A DNA stretch of 64,000 bases, taken from NCBI RefSeq assembly GCF_020164745.1, contig NZ_JAIUGV010000001.1, positions 558,001 to 622,000 on the forward strand, given 5' to 3'. Position 1 is the stretch's first letter. Each line of letters starts with the position of its first letter. Made by a program: the position numbers and the translations under genes. A model generated the notes under the pieces. That model searched no databases and was not told where the DNA came from. It saw only the letters and a program-made list of their open reading frames with translations. The stretch comes from Mesorhizobium sp. ES1-4 (GTDB lineage: Bacteria > Pseudomonadota > Alphaproteobacteria > Rhizobiales > Rhizobiaceae). This document shows positions 12,404 to 22,032 of this stretch, one piece after another.

Positions 12404-13195
12404 ATGGCGAAATTTGAGATCAGCCGGCGAAAATTCCTGACCGCCGCCAGCCTCGGCGCATCCGGCATCATGCTGTCCGGCTGCGACGCCTTCGACAGCC
12501 AGCTCAGCATCGGCAGCGGTCTGCGCAGTTTCCTCGAAAACGCCAATGGCCTGACGCACAGGGCACAACGGTTGCTCGGCGGCGGCAATTCGCTGGCGCA
12601 GGAATTCACCGAGGCTGATATCCGTCAGCCAATGCGGCCGAACGGCGTGACCGCACCGGATGACGACACATACAAGGCCCTGCTCGCCAACAACTTCGCC
12701 GATTGGCGCCTGGAGGTGTCGGGTCTCGTCGAAAAGCCGCTGTCGCTTACCCGCGAGCAACTGATGAACATGCCGAGCCGCACCCAGATCACCCGGCACG
12801 ACTGCGTCGAAGGCTGGAGCTGCATCGCCAAATGGACAGGCACGCCGCTGTCGCTGCTGCTCGACCAGGCGGTGGTCAAGCCGCAGGCGCGCTATGTCAT
12901 GTTCCACTGCCTCGACACGATCGACCACGGCCTTTCGGGCGACATCAAATACTACGGCACCATCGACCTGATCGATGCCCGCCACCCCCAGACCATCCTC
13001 GCCTACGGCCTCAACGGCAAACCGCTGCCGGTCGAGCACGGCGCGCCGCTGCGTGTCCGCGTCGAGCGCCAGCTCGGCTACAAGATGCCGAAATATCTCT
13101 ACAAGATCGAACTGGTCGACGGCTTCGCCAATGTCGGCGGCGGCCGGGGCGGCTATTGGGAGGACAATGGCTACGACTGGTATGGCGGCATTTGA
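12404..13195 (+). CDS. Tat-exported molybdopterin-dependent oxidoreductase (sulfite-oxidase-type fold, 263 aa)
   Basis: The N-terminus carries a twin-arginine signal, 'SRRKFLTAASLGASG', ending in a possible lipobox LSGC. The mature part has the oxidoreductase molybdopterin fold: 'HDCVEGWSCIAKWTGTPL' contains the cysteine expected to bind molybdenum and the Trp-Thr-Gly segment, and the C-terminus has 'GAPLRVRVERQLGYKMPKYL'. Length is that of the single-domain YedY/MsrP-like and related families. Starting two bases after the cytochrome b stop codon, it is clearly co-translated with it. The substrate is unknown; sulfite, sulfoxides or formate-like donors are not distinguished by the sequence. 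Confidence 0.9.
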   Translation: MAKFEISRRKFLTAASLGASGIMLSGCDAFDSQLSIGSGLRSFLENANGLTHRAQRLLGGGNSLAQEFTEADIRQPMRPNGVTAPDDDTYKALLANNFADWRLEVSGLVEKPLSLTREQLMNMPSRTQITRHDCVEGWSCIAKWTGTPLSLLLDQAVVKPQARYVMFHCLDTIDHGLSGDIKYYGTIDLIDARHPQTILAYGLNGKPLPVEHGAPLRVRVERQLGYKMPKYLYKIELVDGFANVGGGRGGYWEDNGYDWYGGI

Positions 13196-13233
13196 GGACC
13201 GCCGGCATAAAGGCAGAGCATAGTTTGTCGGGC

Positions 13234-13632
13234 ATGGAGTTGAGTTCGCTCGAAGAGCGTCTCCATCGCGACAACCGGCGTGCAGCGGACCGCGATGACG
13301 ACCGGAGGCTTGCCTTTGTCATTCGTGACGACACAGGACACGCGATCGGAGTTGCTGCCGGCTATTCATGGGCGGGCACGTCCGAGCTCACATTGATGTG
13401 GATTGACGAGGCTCACCGAGGCCGCGGCTACGCAAGGCAATTGCTCGATGCGTTTATCGCCGAGGCCACCGATCGCGGCGTCAAGAATATCTGGGTCTCC
13501 AGCCACGACTTCCAGGCACCGGGCCTGTATGAAAAGGCCGGCTTCCAGCGCATGGCCGAACTGTCAGGATGGCCCGAAGGCCATTCCAATATCATCCTTT
13601 GTAAAACGGTAGCGACGGCCGGCGCGGCTTAG
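13234..13632 (+). CDS. GNAT family N-acetyltransferase (132 aa)
   Basis: A small acetyl-CoA-dependent N-acetyltransferase. The acyl-CoA pyrophosphate loop is 'DEAHRGRGYARQLLDAF' (Q/RxxGxG/A type), preceded by the beta-4 strand 'SELTLMWI' and followed by 'FQAPGLYEKAGFQRMAEL', the usual C-terminal tyrosine-containing helix. ATG 13234 is the first ATG in frame after the preceding gene; the frame is open further upstream but antisense-free reading there overlaps the oxidoreductase gene. The stop codon overlaps the 3' end of the opposing gene by four bases. Confidence 0.85.
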   Translation: MELSSLEERLHRDNRRAADRDDDRRLAFVIRDDTGHAIGVAAGYSWAGTSELTLMWIDEAHRGRGYARQLLDAFIAEATDRGVKNIWVSSHDFQAPGLYEKAGFQRMAELSGWPEGHSNIILCKTVATAGAA

Positions 13633-14630
13633 GCAACCTTGTCGAGCAGCGGCTTGAGCGCCGGATGGATTTCGGGCGAGGCATGCTTGATCAGGGTCAG
13701 CAGCGCACGCTCGTTCTCGTATAGAGGCCGGTTCACGCCGATATGTGCGATCAGCCATTTGGCTTCGCCGGCATCGATCGTCTCGGCGCGACGAACCAGC
13801 GCCTCGGCCGCCCTGTTCTTTGCTTCCCATTCGGTCTCGATGTCGTCAGGCGAACGATAAGCCTCGACGAGGCCGGCAAGACCGCCGGAAACCATGCGGC
13901 TGAAAAAACCGCCGATCTCCGGACCCGCGTGATCGAGAAAGGTTTCCTGGCGCAACGCCACCTCGCGGGTGGGTGCCTCGTAGCCGGCCGAGCACATGAC
14001 GAAGTTCGCGATCGCCTTGACGAACAGGTCGTTCCAGGCCGGATCGTTGTCGGCCTGGGCTGTCCGCTCGTTGATCCTGAACAACACCTCGGCCTCGGCA
14101 CGAGTGATGGCGATATTGCCGTCGCCGCCATGGGCATGGAGGATACGGCGCAGAAGCTCGACTTCCGCCCTGGCGATCAGTCCAGGCACCAGCGCACCGC
14201 CCAGCATAAGCGGTCCCTTGCCGTCGACGACCGCGTGGGCGACTTGCTCCAGCGCGTAGGCACAAAGCCGACTCGGCGAGGATTTCGCCTCTTCCAGCAC
14301 ATGGACCAGCAATTCGAGTTCGGTTCGGCTGTCGACCATGCCGTCGCGGGAAATCGTGCGGACCAGCCAGTCGGCATTTTCCTGCGAAATGTAGCCTTCC
14401 GGTCTTTCCTGATGGACGATGTAGTCGGTGACAGCCTCGACGAAGAACGGTGCCCATTCCGCACATTTGTCGCGCGCCGTCTGGTCGAGCGCGAACAAGG
14501 CCTCGGCTTCACCCCGGGTCACCACGCCGTCGGCGAACACGTCGCGGCGCAGCATCACCACATCCTCCGAAGCAATGCGGTTCTTCGAAGTCAGCCCCGC
14601 TACCGGAGCGCTCATGATCAACTCGCCCAT
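13629..14630 (-). CDS. Unrecognised cytosolic protein with internal duplication (333 aa)
   Basis: No signal peptide or membrane segment. Two similar blocks are visible: residues ~26-70 ('LRRDVFADGVVTRGEAEALF' then 'EWAPFFVEAVTDYIV') and ~159-211 ('ITRAEAEVLFRINERT' then 'AWNDLFVKAIANFVM'). Each is followed by a 'W-L-[IV]-x-x-I' helix (ADWLVRTIS; AKWLIAHIG). This is an ancient tandem repeat of a helical domain, loosely reminiscent of TerB or EF-hand-like folds but without enough signature to name it. GGGGA before ATG 14630 supports that start; ATG 14615 is also possible. It lies divergently from the glycine riboswitch. Confidence 0.8.
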   Translation of the reverse strand: MGELIMSAPVAGLTSKNRIASEDVVMLRRDVFADGVVTRGEAEALFALDQTARDKCAEWAPFFVEAVTDYIVHQERPEGYISQENADWLVRTISRDGMVDSRTELELLVHVLEEAKSSPSRLCAYALEQVAHAVVDGKGPLMLGGALVPGLIARAEVELLRRILHAHGGDGNIAITRAEAEVLFRINERTAQADNDPAWNDLFVKAIANFVMCSAGYEAPTREVALRQETFLDHAGPEIGGFFSRMVSGGLAGLVEAYRSPDDIETEWEAKNRAAEALVRRAETIDAGEAKWLIAHIGVNRPLYENERALLTLIKHASPEIHPALKPLLDKVA

Positions 14631-14810
14631 TTGTCGTCCCCGTTCGCCCAGCGCGTCACATCGGCCTGCTATATCAGGAGTGTCTTGAAAAACCGGCAAA
14701 TGGCGTGGTTAGCGAAGACTTGTCGGAACAGTGTCGCAGGGAGGTGACAAGGTGTCGCCAACGGGCTATGGATTGCGCGTCGAGGGCTCAGGCTTTGAGT
14801 CCTACCTGTT

Positions 14811-14988
14811 TGCGGGAGAGAGCAGCGAGAGCTGCCGCCGAAGGGGAAATCGCCCGAAATCTCTCAGGCAAAAGAACCGTGGACGGGAAAGACACTCTGG
14901 AAAGTCGGGGCTTGCCCCCGCGCCGAAGGTGTAAGCGCCGCTGACAGAGTTCCGGCTGCGCGAGTCTCTCAGGCTTCAGACAGAGGGG
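14811..14988 (+). promoter_or_regulatory. Tandem glycine riboswitch upstream of gcvTHP
   Basis: Two aptamers in series. The first has GCGGGAGAG at 14812-14820, the conserved CCGAAGGGG at 14838-14846 and CTCTCAGGCAAAAG from 14861. The second has an ACTCTGGA-type P1 start near 14893, CCGAAGGT at 14923-14930 and CTCTCAGGC at 14966-14974. These are the consensus signatures of glycine-binding aptamers, which usually raise expression of the glycine cleavage operon when glycine is high. The leader ends about 50 bases before the gcvT start. The expression platform between aptamer II and gcvT is short and not obvious. Confidence 0.93.
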
Positions 14989-15038
14989 CACGGACTGGTC
15001 GCCATTCGCGGCCGATTGCGTGCGACTCTGGAGACGAC

Positions 15039-16139
15039 ATGACGGGCGACGACGATAAACACCTTCCCCTCGAAGATATCCACCGAGCCGCCGGTGCGCG
15101 CTTCGGCGCCTTTGCCGGCTGGTCGATGCCGCTGACCTATCCGGCCGGCGTCATGAAGGAGCATCTCCACACCCGCGAAGGTGCGGGTCTCTTCGACATC
15201 TCGCATATGAAATTGTTCGAGGTCAGTGGGCCGGAAGCGGTTGCGCTGTTGAACCGCGCTTGCCCGCTTGACGCCGGCGCGCTCGAAATCTCGCAATCCA
15301 AACTGACCTTCTTCCTCGGTGAAAAAGGCGGCATTCTCGACGACCTGATCGTGACAAGGCTCGGCGATACAAGGTTCATGGTGGTTGCCAATGCCGGCAA
15401 TGCCGTCGCCGACGAAAAGCATTTGCGCGGCTTGGCAACCGGCTTCGACGCCAAAGTCGAGCCTCTCGACCGCGTCTTCCTGGCCATCCAGGGCCCGGAA
15501 GCCTGGGCGGCGCTCTCGCGTGCCGGCATCGAGACCGGCTCCCTGCTGTTCATGCACGGGGTCGAGCCGCGAAAAGACTGGTTCATGAGCCGGTCGGGCT
15601 ATACCGGTGAGGACGGTTTCGAGATCGGCCTGCCGGAGGCCGATGCGCGAGACCTCGTCGCGAAGCTGCTGGAAGACGAGCGCGTACTCTGGATCGGCCT
15701 TGCAGCGCGCGACAGCCTGCGGCTGGAAGCCGGCCTCTGCCTGCACGGCCAGGACATCACGCCGGAGACGGACCCGGCCGCGGCTGCGCTGATGTGGGCA
15801 ATTCCGAAGGAAATCCGTGCCTCCGGCACTTTCATCGGCGCCGACGCCTTGCGCGCCGCCGTGGAGCGGGGCCCGGCGCGAAAGCGGGTCGGGCTGAAAC
15901 CGGAGGGGCGCCAACCGGTGCGCGCCGGGGCTGCCCTGTTCGACGCCGACGGCAAACCCGCCGGCCATGTCACCTCGGGCGGCTTTGGCCCCTCGGCCGG
16001 CCATCCGGTCGCCATGGGCTATGTCTCCACCTCGCTGGCAAAGCCCGGAACGCGGGTTTTCGCCGACGTGCGCGGCACGAAGATCCCAGTCGAAATCAGT
16101 TCCCTGCCCTTCACCCCTCATCGCTACCGCAAAGGATGA
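15039..16139 (+). CDS. gcvT: Glycine cleavage system T protein, aminomethyltransferase (366 aa)
   Basis: T protein releases ammonia from the aminomethyl-lipoyl arm of H protein and transfers the methylene to tetrahydrofolate. The sequence starts with the folate-domain signature '[36 protein letters not shown]', read here in two parts: the N-terminal 'GWSMPLTYP' and the 'FDISHM' motif. Later '[14 protein letters not shown]' and '[18 protein letters not shown]' are further family blocks, and the C-terminal barrel follows. It is the first gene after the glycine riboswitch, and its TGA lies five bases before the gcvH start. Confidence 0.97.
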   Translation: MTGDDDKHLPLEDIHRAAGARFGAFAGWSMPLTYPAGVMKEHLHTREGAGLFDISHMKLFEVSGPEAVALLNRACPLDAGALEISQSKLTFFLGEKGGILDDLIVTRLGDTRFMVVANAGNAVADEKHLRGLATGFDAKVEPLDRVFLAIQGPEAWAALSRAGIETGSLLFMHGVEPRKDWFMSRSGYTGEDGFEIGLPEADARDLVAKLLEDERVLWIGLAARDSLRLEAGLCLHGQDITPETDPAAAALMWAIPKEIRASGTFIGADALRAAVERGPARKRVGLKPEGRQPVRAGAALFDADGKPAGHVTSGGFGPSAGHPVAMGYVSTSLAKPGTRVFADVRGTKIPVEISSLPFTPHRYRKG

Positions 16140-16144
16140 ATTCC

Positions 16145-16513
16145 ATGGCAACAACCTATTTCACATCAGACCACGAATGGCTGCGCGTTGAAGGCGGCAT
16201 AGCCACGGTCGGCATCACCGACTACGCGCAGGAACAGCTCGGCGACCTCGTCTTCGTGGAACTGCCGGAAACGGGAAAGAAGCTGGCCAAGGGCGACACC
16301 GCCGTCGTGGTCGAATCCGTCAAGGCTGCCTCGGACGTTTACGCGCCGGTCGATGGCGAGATCACCGAGGCCAATGGCACTCTTTCATCCGACCCCTCAC
16401 TGGTCAACTCGGCGGCGACCGGCGCCGGTTGGTTGTGGAAGATGAAGCTTGCCGACGAAAGCCAACTCGCCGGCCTCATGGATGAGGCCGCCTACAAAGC
16501 CCATATCGCCTGA
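16145..16513 (+). CDS. gcvH: Glycine cleavage system H protein, lipoyl carrier (122 aa)
   Basis: H protein shuttles the aminomethyl group on a lipoyl-lysine. The lipoyl motif '[19 protein letters not shown]' places the modified lysine at residue 60. The N-terminal '[14 protein letters not shown]' and '[21 protein letters not shown]' are standard. ATG 16145 is preferred because AAAGGA lies nine bases upstream; an ATG at 16136 overlapping the gcvT stop would add three residues. Usual family length. Confidence 0.97.
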   Translation: MATTYFTSDHEWLRVEGGIATVGITDYAQEQLGDLVFVELPETGKKLAKGDTAVVVESVKAASDVYAPVDGEITEANGTLSSDPSLVNSAATGAGWLWKMKLADESQLAGLMDEAAYKAHIA

Positions 16514-16531
16514 CATCAGGAATTAATTGTC

Positions 16532-19342
16532 ATGACCGCTGCACCCTACCCCTTCTCGGCCCGACACATCGGACCCGGCCTTGCCGACGTCAGGGCCATG
16601 CTCGCCGTCATCGGTGTCCCCTCGGTCGAGACGCTGATCAGTCAGGCGGTGCCGAGATCGATCCGTCTCGACCAGCCGCTGGTGCTGCCTGCCCCGGCCA
16701 GCGAAGCCGAAGCGCTCGCTGAATTGTCGACGACCATGGCAAGGAATACGGTGCTGAAGAGCTTCATCGGCGCCGGCTATCACGGCGTCCACGTGCCGCC
16801 GGTCATCCAGCGCAATCTGTTCGAGAATCCGGCCTGGTATACGGCCTATACGCCGTATCAGGCTGAGATCAGCCAGGGCCGGCTCGAAATGCTGTTCAAC
16901 TTCCAGACGCTGGTCACGGAACTGACCGGCCTGCCGGTGGCATCGGCTTCACTGCTGGACGAGGCGACAGCGGTCGCGGAAGCGGTCGGCATTGCGCTGC
17001 GCCATCATCGCGACAAGCGCACCAAGGTCGCGCTCGCCGGCACACCACACCCACAGACGCTGGATGTGGTGCGTACCCGCGCCGAGCCGCTCGGCATCGA
17101 GATCGACGGCGAGACGATCGACGACAACACCGCCGCCCTGCTCGTCTCCTGGCCGGACACTTTTGGCGTCTATGGCGACCACAAGGCAGCGATTGAAAAA
17201 GCGCGCGCCACCGGCGCCCTTGTGGTCTTCATCGCCGACCCGCTCGGGCTCACGCTGACCGACGCGCCGGCGAAACTCGGCGCCGACATTGCGGTCGGCC
17301 CGATGCAGCGCTTCGGCGTGCCGATGGGCTTCGGTGGCCCGCACGCCGCCTATTGCGCCGTCTCCGAGAAGCTGACGCGACTGATGCCCGGCCGCCTGGT
17401 CGGCCAGTCGACCGACAGCAAGGGCCGCCCGGGCTACCGCCTTGCCTTGCAGACGCGCGAGCAGCATATCCGCCGCGACAAGGCCACGTCCAACATCTGC
17501 ACCGCGCAGGCGCTGCTTGCCAACATGGCCACCGCCTACGCCATCTGGCATGGTCCGGCCGGCCTGCAGGCGATCGCCGGCCGTGTCCATGCGCTGGCCA
17601 ACCGCTTGGCAGGCGGCCTTGAGAAGGCGGGGCTATCGGTGCTTGGCTCCAGCCGTTTCGACACTGTGACGGTCGAGGCCAAGGGCAAGGCCACCCAGAT
17701 CGCGGCCGCGGCCGAAAAGACCGGCCGGCTGCTGCGTGTGCTCGATGCCGACCACGTCGGTGTCAGTTTCGACGAGACGTCGACCGATGCCGATCTTGAA
17801 GCGGTCGCGGCCCTGTTTGGCGCCGAGGCTGCCTCTTCCGCCGACGTCACGGTGCCCGGCAAGCCGCGCGGCAAGGAATTTTTGACCCAGCCGGTCTTCC
17901 ACGAGAACAAGTCGGAAACCGAGATGATGCGCTTCCTGCGCCGGCTGGCCGACAAGGACCTGGCGCTCGACCGCGCCATGATCCCGCTGGGCTCCTGCAG
18001 CATGAAGCTGAATGCCGCCGCCGAGATGATGCCGGTGAGTTGGCCCAGCATCGCCAATTTGCACCCCTTCGCGCCCGCCGCGCATTCGGCCGGTTACCGA
18101 GCCATGATCGGCGAACTGGAAGGCTGGCTGTCGGAAATCACCGGCTTCGACGCCGTGACCTTGCAGCCCAATGCCGGCAGCCAGGGCGAATACGCCGGGC
18201 TGCTGGCCATCCGCGCCTATCACCGCTCGCGTGGCGAGGGCCATCGCACCGTCTGCCTGATCCCGTCTTCCGCGCACGGCACCAATCCGGCGAGTGCCGC
18301 GATGGCCGGCATGAGTGTCGTCGTCGTGCGCTGCCTGGAGGACGGCAACATCGACATGGACGATATGCGCGCCAAGGCAAACGAGCATTCCAGAAATCTC
18401 GCGGCGCTGATGTTCACCTATCCATCCACGCACGGCGTCTACGAGGAAGGCGCGCGCCACCTCTGCGCGCTTATCCATGAGCATGGCGGCCAGGTCTATT
18501 TCGACGGCGCCAATCTCAACGCCCTGGTCGGCCTCGCCCGCCCCGGCGACATCGGCGCCGACGTCTGCCACATGAACCTGCACAAGACCTTTTGTATCCC
18601 GCATGGCGGCGGCGGCCCGGGCGTCGGCCCGATCGGCGTCAGGGCGCATCTGAAACCCTATCTGCCCGGCCATGTCAGCGAAGGCTCGGCGCATGCCGTG
18701 GCCGCCGCCCCCTTCGGCAGCGCTTCCATCCTGCCGATCACCTGGATGTACATCCGCATGATGGGCGCCTCCGGCCTCAAGCAGGCGACCGAGACGGCGA
18801 TCGTTTCCGCCAATTACGTGGCGACACGGCTCGCGCCGCACTTCCCGCTGCTTTACAAGGGCAGGAGCGATCGCGTCGCCCATGAGTGCATCCTCGATAC
18901 CCGCGTGCTCAAGGAGAGCGCCGGCATCAGTGTCGAGGACGTAGCCAAGCGCCTGATCGACTATGGTTTCCACGCGCCGACCATGTCTTTCCCGGTTGCC
19001 GGCACGCTGATGGTGGAGCCGACCGAGTCCGAGCCCAAGGGTGAGTTGGACCGCTTCTGCGAGGCCATGATCGCCATCGCTGGCGAAGCGGCGAAAGTGG
19101 CCACGGGCGAATGGCCCTTGGCCGACAATCCGCTGGTCAACGCACCGCACACGTCAGCCGAGGTGCTGGCCGGTCAATGGACCCATCCTTACTCGCGCCT
19201 GGAGGCGGCCTGTCCCGCCGGCGACGCCGAGATGGCGGCAAAGTATTGGCCGCCCGTGTCGCGCATCGACAATGTCGCCGGCGACCGCAATCTGGTCTGC
19301 TCGTGCCCGCCGCTGTCTGACTATCTGGGTGCGGCCGAATAG
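16532..19342 (+). CDS. gcvP: Glycine dehydrogenase (decarboxylating), P protein (936 aa)
   Basis: The PLP-dependent P protein decarboxylates glycine and loads the remnant onto H protein. It is the single-chain homodimeric form: an N-terminal half starting with '[17 protein letters not shown]' fused to the C-terminal catalytic half. The PLP lysine is in '[21 protein letters not shown]' (about residue 685). Other blocks are '[14 protein letters not shown]' and '[16 protein letters not shown]'. It closes the gcvTHP operon. The lipoamide dehydrogenase partner is not in the window. Confidence 0.98.
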   Translation: MTAAPYPFSARHIGPGLADVRAMLAVIGVPSVETLISQAVPRSIRLDQPLVLPAPASEAEALAELSTTMARNTVLKSFIGAGYHGVHVPPVIQRNLFENPAWYTAYTPYQAEISQGRLEMLFNFQTLVTELTGLPVASASLLDEATAVAEAVGIALRHHRDKRTKVALAGTPHPQTLDVVRTRAEPLGIEIDGETIDDNTAALLVSWPDTFGVYGDHKAAIEKARATGALVVFIADPLGLTLTDAPAKLGADIAVGPMQRFGVPMGFGGPHAAYCAVSEKLTRLMPGRLVGQSTDSKGRPGYRLALQTREQHIRRDKATSNICTAQALLANMATAYAIWHGPAGLQAIAGRVHALANRLAGGLEKAGLSVLGSSRFDTVTVEAKGKATQIAAAAEKTGRLLRVLDADHVGVSFDETSTDADLEAVAALFGAEAASSADVTVPGKPRGKEFLTQPVFHENKSETEMMRFLRRLADKDLALDRAMIPLGSCSMKLNAAAEMMPVSWPSIANLHPFAPAAHSAGYRAMIGELEGWLSEITGFDAVTLQPNAGSQGEYAGLLAIRAYHRSRGEGHRTVCLIPSSAHGTNPASAAMAGMSVVVVRCLEDGNIDMDDMRAKANEHSRNLAALMFTYPSTHGVYEEGARHLCALIHEHGGQVYFDGANLNALVGLARPGDIGADVCHMNLHKTFCIPHGGGGPGVGPIGVRAHLKPYLPGHVSEGSAHAVAAAPFGSASILPITWMYIRMMGASGLKQATETAIVSANYVATRLAPHFPLLYKGRSDRVAHECILDTRVLKESAGISVEDVAKRLIDYGFHAPTMSFPVAGTLMVEPTESEPKGELDRFCEAMIAIAGEAAKVATGEWPLADNPLVNAPHTSAEVLAGQWTHPYSRLEAACPAGDAEMAAKYWPPVSRIDNVAGDRNLVCSCPPLSDYLGAAE

Positions 19343-19470
19343 TCAGGCCGAACGCAAGGCCGGCTGGACCGGGCCATGGTGATACTGAGACAGATGCCCG
19401 ACAGCGCGGCTGCGAGCGATGCCACCTGTCCCGAAACCGTACCCTTGGCCGGTGCGAGGATCAAACGGCA

Positions 19471-19944
19471 TCAGCCCTTGTTCAGCAACGCAAGATTGGC
19501 GTCGACCACGGTGGGATCGGCCATGCCGGCCTTCGCTTCCAGCAGCAGCGCCCGGGCCTTCTTCTTGTTGCCGCGCAAAAGTTGCGAATAGCCCATATTG
19601 TTGACGATCCGCGGCTTGCGGCCGGCGACTTTCAGAAGCTGACCATAGGCGCGGTCTGCGAAGTCGAAGCGGCCGAGTTCGTCATAGGAAGCGGCAAGCC
19701 CCATCCAGGCTTCCGCATCGTCGCCCTTCAGTTCGACGGCCTTGCGGAAATGCTGTTCGGCGAGGCCATAGTTGGCATCGCGAAACTGTGCCTTGCCTTG
19801 CGCTAGATCGGACGTGCCGAGATCCTTGGCAATCGGCTGGATCGCGGTGGTCTTGGTCGTGTCGACGTTGGTGTTCGTCGTGCACCCGGTGATCATCAGG
19901 ACGGAGGCCATCGTGGCCACTGCCGCAAATTTTATATGACGCAT
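19471..19944 (-). CDS. tadD: TPR lipoprotein, TadD-type pilotin/assembly factor (157 aa)
   Basis: The N-terminus is a lipoprotein signal with lipobox ITGC (residues ~18-21). Behind it come three tetratricopeptide-like helical pairs ('AQFRDANYGLAEQHFRKAV', 'AEAWMGLAASYDELGRFDFA', 'PRIVNNMGYSQLLRGNKKKA'). In Tad systems such lipoproteins assist assembly of the outer-membrane secretin. It is the last gene of the minus-strand pilus cluster and is separated from the unknown protein gene upstream by 152 bases, so it may have its own promoter. Confidence 0.85.
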   Translation of the reverse strand: MRHIKFAAVATMASVLMITGCTTNTNVDTTKTTAIQPIAKDLGTSDLAQGKAQFRDANYGLAEQHFRKAVELKGDDAEAWMGLAASYDELGRFDFADRAYGQLLKVAGRKPRIVNNMGYSQLLRGNKKKARALLLEAKAGMADPTVVDANLALLNKG

Positions 19945-20096
19945 GCCCTGCCCCGTCGCCCGATTTGTCGGGTCGTTCTCTGGGAAAGACGCTACAGCAC
20001 AGCGATTAAGCTTCGGTGCCGAAATGCAGCTAACTTGTAGTTTCCAGAATACTGGCCATTAACCAAGCGGCGCAACGCCTCGATACCGGCCGATCC

Positions 20097-20945
20097 TTAG
20101 GGCTCCAGGGCCTTGAGCTTGCCTGGAACCGGATAGCGGCTGCCGTCATAACGCAGCCGGTAGGTTCGGATCACAGGCTTGCCCGGGTGAGACCGGCACT
20201 CGCCATTCTTGCCGGGAGACGGCTTGTCGATATCCGTCCGCTCAGCCGCGATGATGTCGTGATGGCCGCGATGGATCGCCGGGCTCATCTTCAGGCTGAC
20301 CTGACTGGAATGAAAGAATCCCGCGCAATTGCTATCGCCTTCGCCACCATTGCCGGCAACCACAAGGCCATCGAGTACCAGGCGCAGCGCAGCGCCGGCG
20401 ACGGTGTAGAGCCGCAGGTCGGTTTCGCTGAAGGGATTTGGCTGCGAATGATTTGCCATCTCGATACGCAGGCCAAAGGCGGTGACGCCGGGCGCCAGCC
20501 CATAGCGGCCGGTATCGAGTTCGATCTTGCGGATGGCGACGGCATCATCGGTCACCAGCCCGGGCTGGAGCAAACGTTGCCGCACTTGTTGGCTGTTCCT
20601 GTCGACGACCAGAAGCTCGATATCGCCGACATGCCCGTCGTCGCTGGATCGGGCGCTGTCGGTGAGCGGCACCGCGACCAACAGCAGATCGTCATGGGCG
20701 GGCCAGATCTTGCAGACCAGGCGGAATGGCGAATCGCTGTCACGAGGCGCCAGGGCGATGCTGGTATGGGGATCGAGCGTGAACGAGGCACCATCGGCGC
20801 TCTTTAGAGCCTTCGGATAGGCCTGTTGCACCAAGGCGGCAGCATCGCCGCAATCGCTGGTCGCGGCCTGGGCCGGCGACAAGCTCGCCGCCGCGAGGCC
20901 CAGCAAAAGAGCTGGCAACAGCATTCGCATGGACTTCTCGCTCAT
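20097..20945 (-). CDS. Secreted hypothetical protein inside the Tad cluster (282 aa)
   Basis: A signal peptide is followed by a possible processing site at 'SPAQA-ATSDCGD'. The mature ~250 residues contain beta-rich segments ('HVGDIELLVVDRN', 'GVTAFGLRIEMANHS') and cysteines that could pair (Cys at 'TSDCGD', 'LVCKIW', 'SNCAGFF', 'GECRSH'). No family recognised. Start at 20945; ATG 20930 is an alternative with GAGAAG before it. It sits between tadC and tadD on the same strand, so a pilus-related periplasmic role is a reasonable but unproven guess. Confidence 0.78.
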   Translation of the reverse strand: MSEKSMRMLLPALLLGLAAASLSPAQAATSDCGDAAALVQQAYPKALKSADGASFTLDPHTSIALAPRDSDSPFRLVCKIWPAHDDLLLVAVPLTDSARSSDDGHVGDIELLVVDRNSQQVRQRLLQPGLVTDDAVAIRKIELDTGRYGLAPGVTAFGLRIEMANHSQPNPFSETDLRLYTVAGAALRLVLDGLVVAGNGGEGDSNCAGFFHSSQVSLKMSPAIHRGHHDIIAAERTDIDKPSPGKNGECRSHPGKPVIRTYRLRYDGSRYPVPGKLKALEP

Positions 20946-21059
20946 TTGCGGACGTTGCAGTCCGGATATGCGACTGTCGTACGCGATTACTTTCCTGCAT
21001 CGCATCGACGATTTTTACGCGGTGAGGACGATCATATGCGTCCTGTACCCCAGATCAGC

Positions 21060-22031
21060 CTAATGACCCGTCATTTTGACGATGATCGGAATGACCGCGA
21101 TCATCAGCACCACCGGCAGGATGCAGACCACGACCGGCACGGACATCTTTGCCGGCAAGGCATGAGCCTTCTCTTCGGCCAGCGACATGCGCTTGTGGCG
21201 CATTTCATCGGAGAACACCCTGAGCGCGCCCGACAGGCTGGTGCCGAGTTCCTTCGACTGCTGCAGGAGCGTGGCGAATGAGCGTACCTCGTCCAGGCTG
21301 AGGCGATCGGCGAGCGCCTTCAGCGCGTCGTCTAGGCTGCGCCCCGCCCGAAGCTCCAGCGACACGAGCTGCAAATTCTGACTGAGCGCCGGGTAGGTCT
21401 TGGCGAGTTCTTTCGAGACGCGCTCGACACCCGCTTCCATGCTCATGCCGGCATCCGAACAGACGATCATCAGGTCCATGAAGTCGGGGAAGCCGTTGCG
21501 GTATTCGCGCATCTTTTCGCGCACCTTCTGGGTCAGCACCAGGCCCGGCAGGAAATAGCCGGCAGCGCCGGACAGGATGATGAAGGTCCACCGGCTGGCC
21601 ATGGTCGCGTCGGGGCTGGCCATCCACCGGTTGAGCACGAAGACGGCAAACGCCGTGCCGATCATCGCCGAGAACCGGATGAGGAAGAACATGCCGACGG
21701 CGCGCGGCTCCATGTAACCAGCCTGGATGAGCTTCAAACGCAGGCGGGCGACATTTTCCGGATCGCTCTTGGCATAGAATTCCTGCGCCCTCTTCACCGC
21801 TTTCTCGCGCACGACGCCGCTATTCTTCTTCTGCTTCTGCGCCGGTTCGGGCCTGGCGGCGGCCACCGGACCATGGTCGACCTTCAGCCGGCGCTTGACC
21901 TCGTTGCGGTCGCCCTTCGCCGCCACCATCGGCCAGGCGACCGCGGCGGCCCCCACGGCCAGCAGGAGCACGGCCACCGGCATCAGCGAGGTCGGCGCGA
22001 GGGAGGCGAGGAATTCGATGAAGCTTTGCAT
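21060..22031 (-). CDS. tadC: Tad pilus inner-membrane platform protein TadC (323 aa)
   Basis: A type II/IV secretion F-domain protein that with TadB forms the membrane platform on which pilin is assembled. Three hydrophobic segments are visible: N-terminal (residues ~10-35), a pair around 122-165, and the C-terminal 'VVVCILPVVLMIAVIPIIV'. The cytosolic F domain holds 'FPDFMDLMIVCSDAGMSMEAGVERV' and 'LSLDEVRSFATLLQQSKELGTSL'. It starts one base after tadB ends, so they are co-translated. Confidence 0.93.
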   Translation of the reverse strand: MQSFIEFLASLAPTSLMPVAVLLLAVGAAAVAWPMVAAKGDRNEVKRRLKVDHGPVAAARPEPAQKQKKNSGVVREKAVKRAQEFYAKSDPENVARLRLKLIQAGYMEPRAVGMFFLIRFSAMIGTAFAVFVLNRWMASPDATMASRWTFIILSGAAGYFLPGLVLTQKVREKMREYRNGFPDFMDLMIVCSDAGMSMEAGVERVSKELAKTYPALSQNLQLVSLELRAGRSLDDALKALADRLSLDEVRSFATLLQQSKELGTSLSGALRVFSDEMRHKRMSLAEEKAHALPAKMSVPVVVCILPVVLMIAVIPIIVKMTGH

Positions 22032-22032
22032 G

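Noticed and set aside
17633..19150. 505-codon minus-strand frame inside gcvP
   Set aside because: Antisense to intact gcvP motifs; no family features.
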